In this document: in pieces, positions 1 through 8,775 of the stretch
Layout: every line of letters begins with the position of its first letter
Position numbering within the stretch: the first letter of the stretch is position 1
Assembly (NCBI RefSeq): GCF_026341515.1
Contig: NZ_JAPEOK010000001.1
Span: forward strand, 3,100,001 to 3,164,000
DNA from: Streptomyces sp. NBC_00878
Lineage (GTDB): Bacteria > Actinomycetota > Actinomycetes > Streptomycetales > Streptomycetaceae
Reading direction: 5' to 3'
Length of the DNA stretch: 64,000 bases
Position numbers and translations under genes: made by a program
Notes under the pieces: model-generated
What the model was told of the DNA's origin: nothing
Databases searched by the model: none
The model's input: the letters and a program-made list of their open reading frames with translations, nothing else

Positions 1-133
1 CGGGACACGTGGGGCTCCTGGGATACAACGCCGAGTTGCCGGGAGCGCCATCAAAGCCATGGTCAGCTGGGCGGATCAAACAACTCGAAGGCCCGCTGCC
101 ACAAGCATTCGTTGTACGCATAGCGTCTGCCCC

Positions 134-1075
134 ATGAACCTGGAAACCGTGCGGGCCTTCGTCGCCGTGGCCGAGGAAGGACAGTTCCGGCACGCGGCCG
201 TCCGGCTCGGCGTCAGCCAGCAGGCCGTGTCAAAACGCGTCGCGGCCCTGGAATCGTCGCTGGGTGTGACGCTGTTCCGGCGGATCGCCACCGGGGCGAT
301 CCTGACGTCGGACGGCCGGAAGTTTCTGCCCCATGCCCGGGCCGTACTCTCCGCGGTCGGACAGGCCGTCGAGTCCGTGCGGCGCGAGACCCGTCCGCTG
401 TGCGTCGACGTACTCGGCGATCGGCTCGCCACATCGGCCGTCCTGCTGGAGTTCCATCGCGCGCACCAGGACATCCCGCTGAAGACCGTGATGCTGAACG
501 GTGTGGACGCGGCGGTCCGTGCGCTCGCCGCCGGAGAGATCGACGCGGCGTTCGTCTACGAACGGGAGCCCGTCCAGGATCTCGTCCCGGGGCTCGACGG
601 GGCGGTCGCCTGCCTGGAGGCCCTGGAGATCATCGTCGGCGAGCACCATCCGCTCGCGGGAGCCGAATCCGTCAGCCCGGCCGAACTCGCCCCTTTCACC
701 GCCTGGGTCCCGGGGATCGTCGAAGGCAGCGAATGGGGTGACTGGTATCGCGAATTCGCGGCGGAGTTCTCACTCACCATCGACTCGACCGGCCCGAACT
801 TCGGGATGGAGTCGCTCCTGGAGTCGGTCGGCTCCTCACGTTCGATCTTCACCTTCTTCGGAGAGCGGGTCAGGATCGACCTGCCGAGGCAGCACGGGCT
901 CCGGCGCATCCCCGTCGTCGCGCCGACGCCCGTCTATCCCTGGTCGCTCATCTGGCACTCCGCCAACGAGCACCCCGGCCTCGCGGCGCTCCTTGCCCAT
1001 GTGCGTGACAGTCCTACGCCCTCCGACACCAGGGGGCTGTGGCTGCCCCGCCCGTTCGCGAACATGGGGGCGTGA
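134..1075 (+). CDS. LysR-family transcriptional regulator
   Basis: Predicted DNA-binding regulator of 313 residues. Residues 1-60 form the winged helix-turn-helix of the LysR family: it opens MNLETVRAFVAVAEEGQF and carries the recognition stretch VSQQAVSKRVAALE. The remainder is a periplasmic-binding-protein-like effector domain, the usual LysR length and layout. An upstream ATG at 59 would add 25 residues with no family resemblance, so I start at 134, although no strong ribosome binding site precedes it. It converges on cimA with 34 bases between the stops. No divergent target gene is visible because the window begins just upstream, so ligand and regulon are unknown. Confidence 0.85.
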   Translation: MNLETVRAFVAVAEEGQFRHAAVRLGVSQQAVSKRVAALESSLGVTLFRRIATGAILTSDGRKFLPHARAVLSAVGQAVESVRRETRPLCVDVLGDRLATSAVLLEFHRAHQDIPLKTVMLNGVDAAVRALAAGEIDAAFVYEREPVQDLVPGLDGAVACLEALEIIVGEHHPLAGAESVSPAELAPFTAWVPGIVEGSEWGDWYREFAAEFSLTIDSTGPNFGMESLLESVGSSRSIFTFFGERVRIDLPRQHGLRRIPVVAPTPVYPWSLIWHSANEHPGLAALLAHVRDSPTPSDTRGLWLPRPFANMGA

Positions 1076-1109
1076 CAGCCACGAGGCGCCTGGGGCGTAA
1101 AGGGGCCGT

Positions 1110-2750
1110 CTACTCCGCCGGTTCCACCCCCGCGCGCAGCAACCCGTACGTGTAAGCGTCCTCCAGGGCCTGCCACGACGCCGCGATCACGTTTTCGGCG
1201 ACGCCCACCGTCGACCACTCGCCCGTGCCGTCGGACGTGGAGATCAGGACCCGGGTCGTGGACTGGGTGCCGTGCTTGCCCTCCAGGATGCGGACCTTGT
1301 AGTCCACTAGCTCCAGCTTGGCGAGCTGGGGGTAGATCTTTTCCAGGGCTACGCGCAGGGCGCGGTCGAGGGCGTTGACCGGGCCGTTGCCCTCGGCCGT
1401 GGCGACGATGCGCTCGCCCTTGGAGAAGAGCTTGACCGTGGCCTCGTTGGCGTGGCTGCCGTCGGGGCGGTCCTCGACGATGGCACGCCAGGACTCGACC
1501 TCGAAGTACTTGCGGGCCTTGCCTTCGATCTCCTCCCGGAGCATGAGCTCGAAGGAGGCGTCCGCGGCCTCGTACGTGTAGCCCTTGAGCTCGCGCGCCT
1601 TGACCCGCTCGACAACCCGGCCGATCAGCTCGCGGTCGCCGCCCAGGTCGACGCCGAGCTCCTTGCCCTTGAGCTCGATCGAGGCGCGGCCGGCCATGTC
1701 GGACACCAGCATCCGCATGGTGTTGCCGACCTGCTCGGGGTCGATGTGCTGGTACAGGGCCGGGTCGACCTTGATGGCCGACGCGTGCAGGCCGCCCTTG
1801 TGGGCGAAGGCCGAGACACCGACGTACGGCTGGTGCGTGGACGGGGTGAGGTTCACGACCTCGGCGATCGCGTGCGAGATGCGGGTCATCTCGCTCAGGG
1901 CGCCCTCGGGGAGGACCTTCATGCCGTACTTCAGCTCCAGGGCGGCGACGACCGGGAAGAGGTTGGAGTTGCCGACGCGCTCGCCGTAGCCGTTCGCCGT
2001 GCACTGGACGTGGGTCGCGCCCGCGTCCACGGCGGCGAGGGTGTTCGCGACGGCGCAGCCGGTGTCGTCCTGGGCGTGGATGCCCAGGCGTGCCCCGGTG
2101 TCGGCGAGGACCGTGGCGACGACGGCCTGGACCTGGGCGGGGAGCATGCCGCCGTTGGTGTCGCAGAGCACCACCACATCGGCGCCGGCCTCCGAGGCCG
2201 CCCGGACGACCGCCTTCGCGTACTCGGGGTTCGCGCGGTAGCCGTCGAAGAAGTGCTCGCAGTCGACGAAGACGCGGCGGTCCTGGGAGCGGAGGTAGGA
2301 GACGGTGTCGCGGACCATCTCCAGGTTCTCTTCAAGGGTCGTACGCAGCGCCAGCTCGACATGCCGGTCGTGGGACTTGGCGACGAGCGTGACCACCGGC
2401 GCACCAGACGCGACCAGCGCCTTGACCTGCGGGTCCTCGCTCGCCTTGCCGCCGGCGCGGCGCGTGGCGCCGAAGGCGACGAGCTGGGCGTGCTGGAAGG
2501 CGATCTCCTGCTGGGCGCGGGCGAAGAACTCGGTGTCGCGCGGGTTGGCCCCCGGCCAGCCGCCCTCGATGAAGCCCACCCCGAAGTCGTCCAGGTGCCG
2601 TGCGATGGCCAGCTTGTCCGCGACGGTGAGGTTGATGCCCTCTCGCTGCGCACCGTCGCGCAGCGTCGTGTCGAAGACGTGGAAGGCGTCGTCGACTCGG
2701 GAGGGGCCGCGACGGGAGGAGTCGCGATTCTCGTCGGTTGCGTCTGTCAT
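1110..2750 (-). CDS. cimA: Citramalate synthase (2-isopropylmalate synthase family)
   Basis: 546-residue enzyme expected to condense pyruvate and acetyl-CoA to (R)-citramalate, the threonine-independent entry to isoleucine synthesis. The HMGL-like TIM barrel begins with FDTTLRDGAQREG (about residues 25-38), carrying the metal-binding Asp and catalytic Arg, with GIHAQDDTG further on. The C-terminal third (from about residue 400) is the LeuA-type allosteric dimerisation domain. Start: ATG at 2750, behind AGGAGCCACAAGAG; the upstream in-frame extension is non-conserved leader DNA. A leader peptide and intrinsic terminator lie upstream (2852-2967), suggesting attenuation. The close paralogues 2-isopropylmalate synthase and homocitrate synthase are the alternatives; the overall sequence fits the citramalate type better. 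Confidence 0.88.
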   Translation of the reverse strand: MTDATDENRDSSRRGPSRVDDAFHVFDTTLRDGAQREGINLTVADKLAIARHLDDFGVGFIEGGWPGANPRDTEFFARAQQEIAFQHAQLVAFGATRRAGGKASEDPQVKALVASGAPVVTLVAKSHDRHVELALRTTLEENLEMVRDTVSYLRSQDRRVFVDCEHFFDGYRANPEYAKAVVRAASEAGADVVVLCDTNGGMLPAQVQAVVATVLADTGARLGIHAQDDTGCAVANTLAAVDAGATHVQCTANGYGERVGNSNLFPVVAALELKYGMKVLPEGALSEMTRISHAIAEVVNLTPSTHQPYVGVSAFAHKGGLHASAIKVDPALYQHIDPEQVGNTMRMLVSDMAGRASIELKGKELGVDLGGDRELIGRVVERVKARELKGYTYEAADASFELMLREEIEGKARKYFEVESWRAIVEDRPDGSHANEATVKLFSKGERIVATAEGNGPVNALDRALRVALEKIYPQLAKLELVDYKVRILEGKHGTQSTTRVLISTSDGTGEWSTVGVAENVIAASWQALEDAYTYGLLRAGVEPAE

Positions 2751-2851
2751 CTCTTGTGGCTCCTGAATCGGATTCGGTCTACCGGAATGACCGGCTCCAC
2801 CGTCCATGCTCTCTCGCGCTCCGGTTCCGGCTGAAGGTGGGCCAGGAAACA

Positions 2852-2878
2852 GAAAAACCTCTCGCGGGTGCGAGAGGT
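2852..2878 (-). terminator. Attenuator terminator upstream of cimA
   Basis: On the minus strand an 8-bp perfect stem (ACCTCTCG / CGAGAGGT, plus-strand 2857-2864 and 2871-2878) with a 6-base loop is followed at once by a U-rich tract (TTTTTCT). It lies about 100 bases before the cimA start codon, not behind a gene. That is the position of an attenuator. A second hairpin (CCGTACG / CGTACGG, 2909-2926) lies between it and the leader ORF and could be the alternative structure. Confidence 0.7.
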
Positions 2879-2931
2879 CTGCGCGCGGGTCTGGACGACG
2901 GTGGCCGCCCGTACGTGGTCGTACGGTGCGG

Positions 2932-2967
2932 TCACTGCGGACCGGCGCGCCTGCTGCCAATAATCAT
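2932..2967 (-). CDS. Candidate cimA leader peptide MIIGSRRAGPQ
   Basis: An 11-codon ORF (ATG at 2967, TGA at 2932) reads MIIGSRRAGPQ and has two consecutive ATT isoleucine codons. ATT is rare in this GC-rich genome. Six bases after its stop comes a 7-bp hairpin (2909-2926), then the U-tract terminator (2852-2878), then cimA. A GTG at 2982 could extend it to MLSFAMIIG and so on. Isoleucine is the pathway end product, so stalling at Ile codons is a sensible signal. The weak points are the absence of a clear Shine-Dalgarno sequence and the placement of the Ile codons at the very start of the peptide. Confidence 0.5.
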   Translation of the reverse strand: MIIGSRRAGPQ

Positions 2968-3103
2968 GGCGAACGAGAGCACGGAGGCAGTCTGGCACAT
3001 ACCGCCCCCGTGCTCACCGTCCGTCTCAGGATGCGAGCACTCGGTTGATCACCGCAGGTGACGGACGAACGCGGCGTTGCCCGGTTCGCCTGCGTCCGTT
3101 CGG

Positions 3104-4420
3104 TCAGGGCAGGCGGCGGACGAAGCCGTCGTACGCGCCGTTCGTGTCGTCGGGGACGAGCTGGGCGGAGTAGCTGGCGAGGCCGATGCGCCGGGCTCCG
3201 GCGCTCACCGAGTAGGCCGTCACGTCCTCGTCCCGTACGGGTCCTCCCGTGACGGACTCGCTGACCAGGCGGGTGCTGCCGGTGCGCAGGTCGCGGAGGT
3301 AGACGTTGGCCGCTGCGAGCTGCCCGTCCGCCGACCGCGGATCCGCCTGGTAGGCCAGGTACCGGCCGTCCGGGCTGAGCTGCGGCTCGCGGAGCCGCTC
3401 CTCGCCCGCGGTACCGGCGTCCACGCGCCGGGTGACGTCGGTGCGCAGGTCACGCACGTAGAGGTGGTTGACGTCCCCGGGGGTCTCATCCGGGACCAGG
3501 TCGTCGCCCCAGTACGAGAAGGCGATGGTCCGGCCGTCCGCGGAGAGCGAGGCGGGCATCGCGTACCGCTCGGCCGAGGAGCCGTCCGGCCTGACGTTGA
3601 CCTGTTCCTCGGTACCGGTGCGGCGGTCGTGCACCCACGTGACGCCGTTCGAGCTGCGGGGCACGGGCTGCGTGTACGCCACATAGCGGCCGTCGGCGCT
3701 CACGCCCTCCAGGAGCGCCGGGTTGGTCCGGCGGTCCCGGTTGCTGACCCGCTCCACTTCGCCGGTACGGCGGTCGAGGACGTACACGGCTCCGAAGAGG
3801 TCGCCGGGCGAGGTCTCCATCCGGTCGGCCTTGGCGTTGAAGGCGATGTAGCGGCCGTTCGCCGAGATGATGGCGCCGCCCGCGAGCGCGGAACCCCCGT
3901 CGAGGGCGACGCTGGTCCGCTCCGTGGTGCCGGTGCGCCGGTCGTGCAGATAGATGTCGTACGCCCCCACGTCCGTGGGCGGGTTGTCCCAGTGGACCAG
4001 GTTCCTGGCGTTGGAGCGGAACAGGACGTACCGGCCGTCGGCGCTGATGCTCAGCGCGTTCGACGTGCCGTCGGACTGCGCGCCGTCCGAACTGACGCTG
4101 ACCCGCTCGACGGTGCCCTTGCGCTGGTCGCGCACGAAGACGTCCGAAGAGGTGTTGGTGTCCCCCGGCACCAGGTTGGACGCGTCGGCGCTGAAGAGCG
4201 CGAAGCGGCCGTCCGCGCTGAACTCCGGTCCGTACGAGTTGGCGTTGCCCTGCTCCCCCGTCGCGGACACGGTGACCCGCTCGGTCACCGGCTTCGGTGC
4301 CGCCGCCGACGTCCCGGCCGACACCCCGGTCGGCGTCACCGCCGCTGACATCGTTGCCGTCGTCGCCAGCATCGCCCCCGCGATCACCGCGACGGACGCT
4401 CCACGCATGGCTCTGCGCAT
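3104..4420 (-). CDS. Secreted TolB-like beta-propeller (PD40 repeat) protein
   Basis: 438-residue predicted exported protein. An N-terminal signal peptide (about residues 1-30, with basic MRRAMRG followed by an Ala-rich hydrophobic core) precedes a beta-propeller of about seven PD40/WD40-like blades. The blades are marked by repeats such as FSADGRFALFS, ISADGRYVLFR, ISANGRYIAFN, VSADGRYVAYT, LSADGRTIAFS and LSPDGRYLAYQ. Such propellers usually bind proteins or glycans; no catalytic motif is visible. Start: ATG at 4420 behind AGGGGGAAGCAGGC; an in-frame ATG at 4534 would place the signal peptide internally. It reads in the same direction as the TetR gene upstream but is separated by about 150 bases, so it is probably an independent unit. 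Confidence 0.75.
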   Translation of the reverse strand: MRRAMRGASVAVIAGAMLATTATMSAAVTPTGVSAGTSAAAPKPVTERVTVSATGEQGNANSYGPEFSADGRFALFSADASNLVPGDTNTSSDVFVRDQRKGTVERVSVSSDGAQSDGTSNALSISADGRYVLFRSNARNLVHWDNPPTDVGAYDIYLHDRRTGTTERTSVALDGGSALAGGAIISANGRYIAFNAKADRMETSPGDLFGAVYVLDRRTGEVERVSNRDRRTNPALLEGVSADGRYVAYTQPVPRSSNGVTWVHDRRTGTEEQVNVRPDGSSAERYAMPASLSADGRTIAFSYWGDDLVPDETPGDVNHLYVRDLRTDVTRRVDAGTAGEERLREPQLSPDGRYLAYQADPRSADGQLAAANVYLRDLRTGSTRLVSESVTGGPVRDEDVTAYSVSAGARRIGLASYSAQLVPDDTNGAYDGFVRRLP

Positions 4421-4573
4421 GCCTGCTTCCCCCTGTTTTCCCCGTTGGTCTTCCCCGTAGCGCTCGTTCCCCGTAGCGCTCGTCCCCCGGCCCTGTGTCG
4501 AGGGCTCACCCGATGCAAACGCACCAGAGGGCACGGGTCAATCCGCCGAATTGAGTACAACCTGGACGGGTGC

Positions 4574-5179
4574 TCAGGTGTCCGAGCGCGCCAGTGCCTC
4601 GTCCAGGAACTCCCGTACGTGGTCGAGGATCTGCTCCCGGTCCGTGCCCCGCAGCCCGATCGCCACATGGATGGAGAAGCCGTCGAGAAGGGCCCTCAGC
4701 CGGGACGCGAAACGGTCCGGGTCCACCGGGCGGAACTCCGCGCGCGACACCCCCTCCGCCAGCAGCGCCACCAGGTCGCGGTGCCAGGCGCCCTCGATCG
4801 CGGCCTGTCGCTCACGGGCGTCCTCGTCTGCGTTCTGCGAGCGGTTCCAGACCTCCAGCCAGAGGGTCCAGTGCGGGTCGCGGTGACCGTCGGGCACGTA
4901 CAGGTCGACGTACGCGTCGAGGCGCTCGCGTGCCGGGGCCGCCCGGGTGAGCAGCCGGCCGCGCTCCGCGCCGAGCCGCCCCTCGCTCCACTCCAGAGTG
5001 CGCAGCAGCAGCTCGTCCTTGGAGTGGAAGTAGTAGAGGAGGTGACCGCTGCTCATGCCGACCTCGCGGCCGAGCGCCGCCATGGTGAGCTTCTCCAGAC
5101 CGCGTTCGGCGATCATGTCCGTCGCCACGGCAAGGACGTCCTCGCGAGGCGGGGCGGTGTTCCGCCGGCGGGTCGTCAC
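4574..5179 (-). CDS. TetR-family regulator, last gene of the urease-like/agmatine deiminase unit
   Basis: About 201 residues from a GTG start at about 5179. Residues 10-60 hold the TetR helix-turn-helix, with VLAVATDMIAERGLEKLTM followed by AALGREVGMSSGHLLYYF, a pattern seen in BetI/PaaR-type regulators. The C-terminal ligand domain is about 140 residues. A longer reading from a TTG at 5344 would overlap the agmatine deiminase gene and lacks similarity at its N terminus. The gene starts about 95 bases after the agmatine deiminase stop on the same strand, so it is plausibly co-transcribed with the ureAB-ureC-deiminase genes. It may repress that unit and the divergent permease, which is inference from position only. 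Confidence 0.82.
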   Translation of the reverse strand: MTTRRRNTAPPREDVLAVATDMIAERGLEKLTMAALGREVGMSSGHLLYYFHSKDELLLRTLEWSEGRLGAERGRLLTRAAPARERLDAYVDLYVPDGHRDPHWTLWLEVWNRSQNADEDARERQAAIEGAWHRDLVALLAEGVSRAEFRPVDPDRFASRLRALLDGFSIHVAIGLRGTDREQILDHVREFLDEALARSDT

Positions 5180-5273
5180 GCGACGGCCCCGACGGCGGGC
5201 TCGCTCAGCCGACGGTCGCAGGCGGCACAGGACAGTACGTTCACCCGTACGTTCTACCTGACGCGGGCCGCTC

Positions 5274-6314
5274 TCAGGCCCTCGGCTGCTGTTGCGTGAT
5301 GCAGTGGATGCCGCCGCCGCCCGCGAAGATCGCCCGCGCGTCAACCAGCGTCACCATCCGCTCGGGGAAGAGCCTCCGGAAGATCCCGGCCGCGATCTCG
5401 TCGCGCGGGTCGTCGAAGCCGCAGAGCACGACTCCGCCGTTGCAGAGGTAGTGGTTGATGTAGGAGTAGTCGGCCCAGTGGCCGTCCGCCTCCAGGACCG
5501 TCGGGGCGGGCACCTCGACGACCTCGATCCGGCGGCCGCGGGCGTCGGTCTGCGCCCTGAGCAGTCCGATGACCTCCTTCGACACCTCGTGGTCGGGGTG
5601 CGCCGGGTCCGGCTGGGAGTGCGCGACGACGACTCCGGGGCGGGCGAAGGCGGCGACGATGTCGACGTGGCCGAGCGTCCCGTACCCATGCGGGGGATAG
5701 TCGCCGGTCAGTCCGCGCGGCAGCCAGATGGCCCTGCGGGTGCCGAGGTGGGCATGGATCTCCGCCTCCACCTGCTCCCTCGACCAGTCCGGGTTACGCT
5801 CGGGGCCGAGTTGCACGGTCTCGGTGAGCAGCACAGTGCCCTCGCCGTCCACGTGGATCGCACCGCCCTCGTTGACGAGCTTCGAGGCGTACGTCCGTGC
5901 CCCGGCCAGGTCCGACACATACGCCGCGATCTTGGCGTCGTGTTCCCAGCGGGCCCAGCCCTGGGCACCCCAGCCGTTGAACGTCCAGTCCACGGCGGCG
6001 AGTTCACCCTTTCCATTGGTGAGGAAGGTGGGGCCGATGTCGCGCATCCAGGCGTCGTCGAGTTCCCGCTCGACGGTGTCGATGCCGGGGCCCAGCAGGG
6101 TCCGCGCCTCGGCCGACCGGCCGGGACCGCAGACGACCGTGACCGGTTCGAAGCGGCGTACGGCGCGGGCCACCGACGCCCAGGCCGCACACGACCGGGC
6201 GAGGTCATCGGGGTCGTCGAAGGTGGCGTTGGGGCCCGGCCAGGCCATCCAGGTGCGCTCGTGCGGGGTCCACTCGGCAGGCATGCGGAAGCCGTCGACG
6301 GCAGCCTTGTTCAT
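5274..6314 (-). CDS. aguA: Agmatine deiminase
   Basis: 346-residue guanidino-modifying enzyme (peptidyl-arginine-deiminase fold) predicted to convert agmatine to N-carbamoylputrescine and ammonia. Family marks include MPAEWTPHERTWMAWP near the N terminus, LDDAWMRDIGPTF, NEGGAIHVDGEG, GYGTLGHVDIVA, and the catalytic Cys at about residue 338 in GGGGIHCITQQQP at the extreme C terminus. Start: ATG at 6314 with GAGGA upstream; an ATG four codons earlier is a weaker choice. Only 20 bases separate it from ureC, so the two are very likely co-transcribed. No N-carbamoylputrescine amidase (aguB) is adjacent, which is unusual and makes the neighbouring urease-like enzyme of interest. Confidence 0.93.
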   Translation of the reverse strand: MNKAAVDGFRMPAEWTPHERTWMAWPGPNATFDDPDDLARSCAAWASVARAVRRFEPVTVVCGPGRSAEARTLLGPGIDTVERELDDAWMRDIGPTFLTNGKGELAAVDWTFNGWGAQGWARWEHDAKIAAYVSDLAGARTYASKLVNEGGAIHVDGEGTVLLTETVQLGPERNPDWSREQVEAEIHAHLGTRRAIWLPRGLTGDYPPHGYGTLGHVDIVAAFARPGVVVAHSQPDPAHPDHEVSKEVIGLLRAQTDARGRRIEVVEVPAPTVLEADGHWADYSYINHYLCNGGVVLCGFDDPRDEIAAGIFRRLFPERMVTLVDARAIFAGGGGIHCITQQQPRA

Positions 6315-6334
6315 CGGGGTCCTCATCGGGGTTC

Positions 6335-8062
6335 TCACAGGAAGTACAGACGGTTGAGGGCGACCGAGTCGGCCGCTTCGGAGTGCAACGGGTCGCCGTC
6401 GAGGGTGACCAGGCCGGTGCGCTGGTCCACGTCGACCGTCCCGGTACGGGAGTTGAGGCGCAGGTCGGCGGGACCGATGCCGCGCGTGCCGCGAACCGCC
6501 ACGCGGCGACGGCGTGTTGGCATGGTGTCGTTGCCCTGGTCGAGCGCGGCCCGCGCCACGAAGGCGACCGAGAGGTCCGCTGGTGTGGCGCCGTGCGCCC
6601 CGAACTGCGGTCCGAGGACCAGGGGTTCGCAACTGTCGGTCGCCGCGTTCGGGTCGCCCACGACTCCGTACGCCGGAAATCCGGACTTCAGCACGAGCTG
6701 CGGCTTCGCTCCGAAGAACTCGGGGCGCCACAGCACGATGTCGGCGAGCTTGCCTGTCTCAATGGAGCCGACTTCGTGGGCGAGGCCGTGCGCGATCGCG
6801 GGGTTGATGGTGAGCTTGGCGATGTAGCGCAGGACGCGCGCGTTGTCGTCGCCAGAGTCGTCCGAGTACCCGGAGCTGCCGGACCCGCCCGCTCCTCCGG
6901 GGCGGTCCCCGTCCAGGGGCCCCAGCTCCGCCTTCATCTTCCCGGCCATCGCGAACGTCCGGCGTACGGTCTCCCCCGCACGCCCCATCCCCTGCGCGTC
7001 CGACGAGGTGATGCCGATCGCGCCCAGGTCGTGCAGCACGTCCTCGGCGCCCATCGTCCCGGCCCGTATCCGGTCGCGGGCCATCGCCGCGTCGCCGGGC
7101 AGGTCGGTCTTGAGGTCGTGGACGGAGACGATCATCCCGTAGTGCTCGGCGACCGCGTCCCGGCCGAAGGGCAGGGTGGGGTTGGTGGAGGAGCCTATGA
7201 CGTTCGGAACTCCCGCCATTTTCAGCACATTCGGTACGTGACCGCCGCCGCAGCCCTCGATGTGGAAGGCGTGGATGGTGCGGCCTTCGAGGACGCGCAG
7301 GGTGTCCTCGACGGACAGGCACTCGTTCAACCCGTCGCTGTGCAGGGCGACTTGGACGTCGTACTCCTCGGCGACCCGAAGTGCCGTATCGAGCGCGCGG
7401 GTGTGGGCGCCCATGTCCTCGTGGACCTTGAAGCCGGACGCCCCGCCCTCGGCCAGGGCCTCGACGAGCGGCGCCTCGTGCGAGGACGAACCCCGGCCCA
7501 GGAAGCCGATGTTGACCGGCCACGCGTCGAACGCGTTGAACGCGTGCCGCAGCGCCCAGGGCGAGTTGACGCCGACGCCCCACACCGGCCCGAACTCCTG
7601 CCCGACGATCGTCGTCACGCCGGACGCGAGCGAAGCCTCCATGACCCGCGGCGAGAGCAGGTGGACGTGCGTGTCGACGGCTCCGGCGGTGGCGATCAGT
7701 CCTTCCCCGGAGACGATGGACGTACCCGTGCCGACCACGACGTCGACACCGTCGAGCGTGTCGGGGTTCCCGGCCCGGCCGATGGAGCAGATCCGCCCCT
7801 CGCGGATGCCGATGGAGACCTTCCGGATCCCCTGCGCCGCGTCGATCACCACGACATTGCTGATGACGACGTCACAGGTCTCTCGGACGGCGGCGGCCTT
7901 GAGGTGCAGCCCGTCGCGCGCGGTCTTGCCGAATCCGGCGAGGAACTCGTCGCCGTACTTCTGGGCGTCGGACTCGACGCGGATCGTGAGCCCCGAGTCG
8001 CCGAGGCGGACACGGTCGCCGGCCCGGGGGCCGTGGGTGGCGGCGTACTCGTACGGATTCAT
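6335..8062 (-). CDS. ureC: Atypical urease alpha subunit (UreC-like amidohydrolase)
   Basis: 575-residue dinuclear-nickel amidohydrolase homologous to urease alpha. All metal ligands of classical UreC can be placed: H132 and H134 in THVH, the carbamylated Lys at K212 in GFKVHEDMG, H267 in HAFHIEG, H275 in GGGH, and D355 in TSSDAQGMG. The substrate-flap motif, classically VCHHL, reads SVHDL (residues 313-317): the His corresponding to catalytic His320 is kept, the flap Cys is Val and the second His is Asp. A Gly/Ser-rich insertion sits at about residues 388-407. The gene overlaps ureAB by four bases. None of the metallocentre assembly genes ureD, E, F or G is present in the window. The substrate may be urea or another ureido compound. 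Confidence 0.85.
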   Translation of the reverse strand: MNPYEYAATHGPRAGDRVRLGDSGLTIRVESDAQKYGDEFLAGFGKTARDGLHLKAAAVRETCDVVISNVVVIDAAQGIRKVSIGIREGRICSIGRAGNPDTLDGVDVVVGTGTSIVSGEGLIATAGAVDTHVHLLSPRVMEASLASGVTTIVGQEFGPVWGVGVNSPWALRHAFNAFDAWPVNIGFLGRGSSSHEAPLVEALAEGGASGFKVHEDMGAHTRALDTALRVAEEYDVQVALHSDGLNECLSVEDTLRVLEGRTIHAFHIEGCGGGHVPNVLKMAGVPNVIGSSTNPTLPFGRDAVAEHYGMIVSVHDLKTDLPGDAAMARDRIRAGTMGAEDVLHDLGAIGITSSDAQGMGRAGETVRRTFAMAGKMKAELGPLDGDRPGGAGGSGSSGYSDDSGDDNARVLRYIAKLTINPAIAHGLAHEVGSIETGKLADIVLWRPEFFGAKPQLVLKSGFPAYGVVGDPNAATDSCEPLVLGPQFGAHGATPADLSVAFVARAALDQGNDTMPTRRRRVAVRGTRGIGPADLRLNSRTGTVDVDQRTGLVTLDGDPLHSEAADSVALNRLYFL

Positions 8063-8775
8063 CGTGTCGCTTCCCGCCCCTGAGACTCGGCCCCTGAAGC
8101 CGCGGCTCCCAGATATCCGCAGGCGGCAGCCCTGTGCAGGGCCTCCTCCTTCGCGCCCGGCGCGTCCAGCGGCCCGTCGACGAGCCCCGCGAACCCGATC
8201 GCGATCCGCTCGCCCCCGATGGGCACGAGCCCGACCTCGACGCGCTCGCCCGGCCCGAACCGCACCGACGACCCCGCGGGCACGGCGAGCCGCATCCCGT
8301 ACGCGTCCGCGCGCGGGAAGTCGAGCCGCGGGTTGGCCTCGAAGAAGTGGAAGTGCGAGGTGACGGAGACGGGCACGGTGGCCGTGTTGGTGACCGCGAG
8401 CCGCACGACCGCCTCGGGCTCCGCGTGCAGGGGCCCGGGCAGCAACGCCCCCGGGGCCCGCTCCCCCAGCCCGCCGCCGATGGGGTCGGCCACGACCGCC
8501 AGCCGCGATCCGTCGTCGAAGACGGCCTCGACATGCACCTCGGTCACTACGTCGGCGACGCCCGGCAGCACGTCGTCAGGGCCGAGCACCGCCCGGGCCG
8601 CCTCGATGGCCTCGGCGAGCCGTCGCCCGTCCCGTGCGGCCTCGCAGACTGTGTCCGCGATGAGCGCGGTCGCCTCCGGCACGTTGAGCCTGAGGCCGCG
8701 TGCCCGGCGGGCACGGGCCAGCTCGGCGGCCCCGAACAGGAGCAGCCGGTCACGTTCCGTGGGGGTCAGTCGCAC
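8059..8775 (-). CDS. ureAB: Fused urease gamma-beta subunit (UreA-UreB)
   Basis: 238-residue fusion. Residues 1 to about 95 are a gamma subunit (RLTPTERDRLLLFGAAELAR, then LNVPEATALIADTVCEAARDG). About residues 105-210 are the beta subunit (VTNTATVPVSVTSHFHFFEA, then GMRLAVPAGSSVRF). Gamma-beta fusions occur in some bacteria including Helicobacter. Start: GTG at 8775, behind a strong AAGGAGGT. It overlaps ureC by ATGA, so translation is coupled. About 25 extra C-terminal residues (EEALHRAAACGYLGAAAS region) extend past the usual beta subunit end. The product should form the structural scaffold around the UreC-like subunit. Confidence 0.88.
   Translation of the reverse strand: MRLTPTERDRLLLFGAAELARARRARGLRLNVPEATALIADTVCEAARDGRRLAEAIEAARAVLGPDDVLPGVADVVTEVHVEAVFDDGSRLAVVADPIGGGLGERAPGALLPGPLHAEPEAVVRLAVTNTATVPVSVTSHFHFFEANPRLDFPRADAYGMRLAVPAGSSVRFGPGERVEVGLVPIGGERIAIGFAGLVDGPLDAPGAKEEALHRAAACGYLGAAASGAESQGREATR

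Noticed and set aside
1452..2834. A 460-codon open frame on the plus strand opposite cimA
   Set aside because: It mirrors the codon periodicity of cimA, encodes no recognisable motif and is rich in Asp/Val/Gly as expected for an antisense frame in GC-rich DNA.
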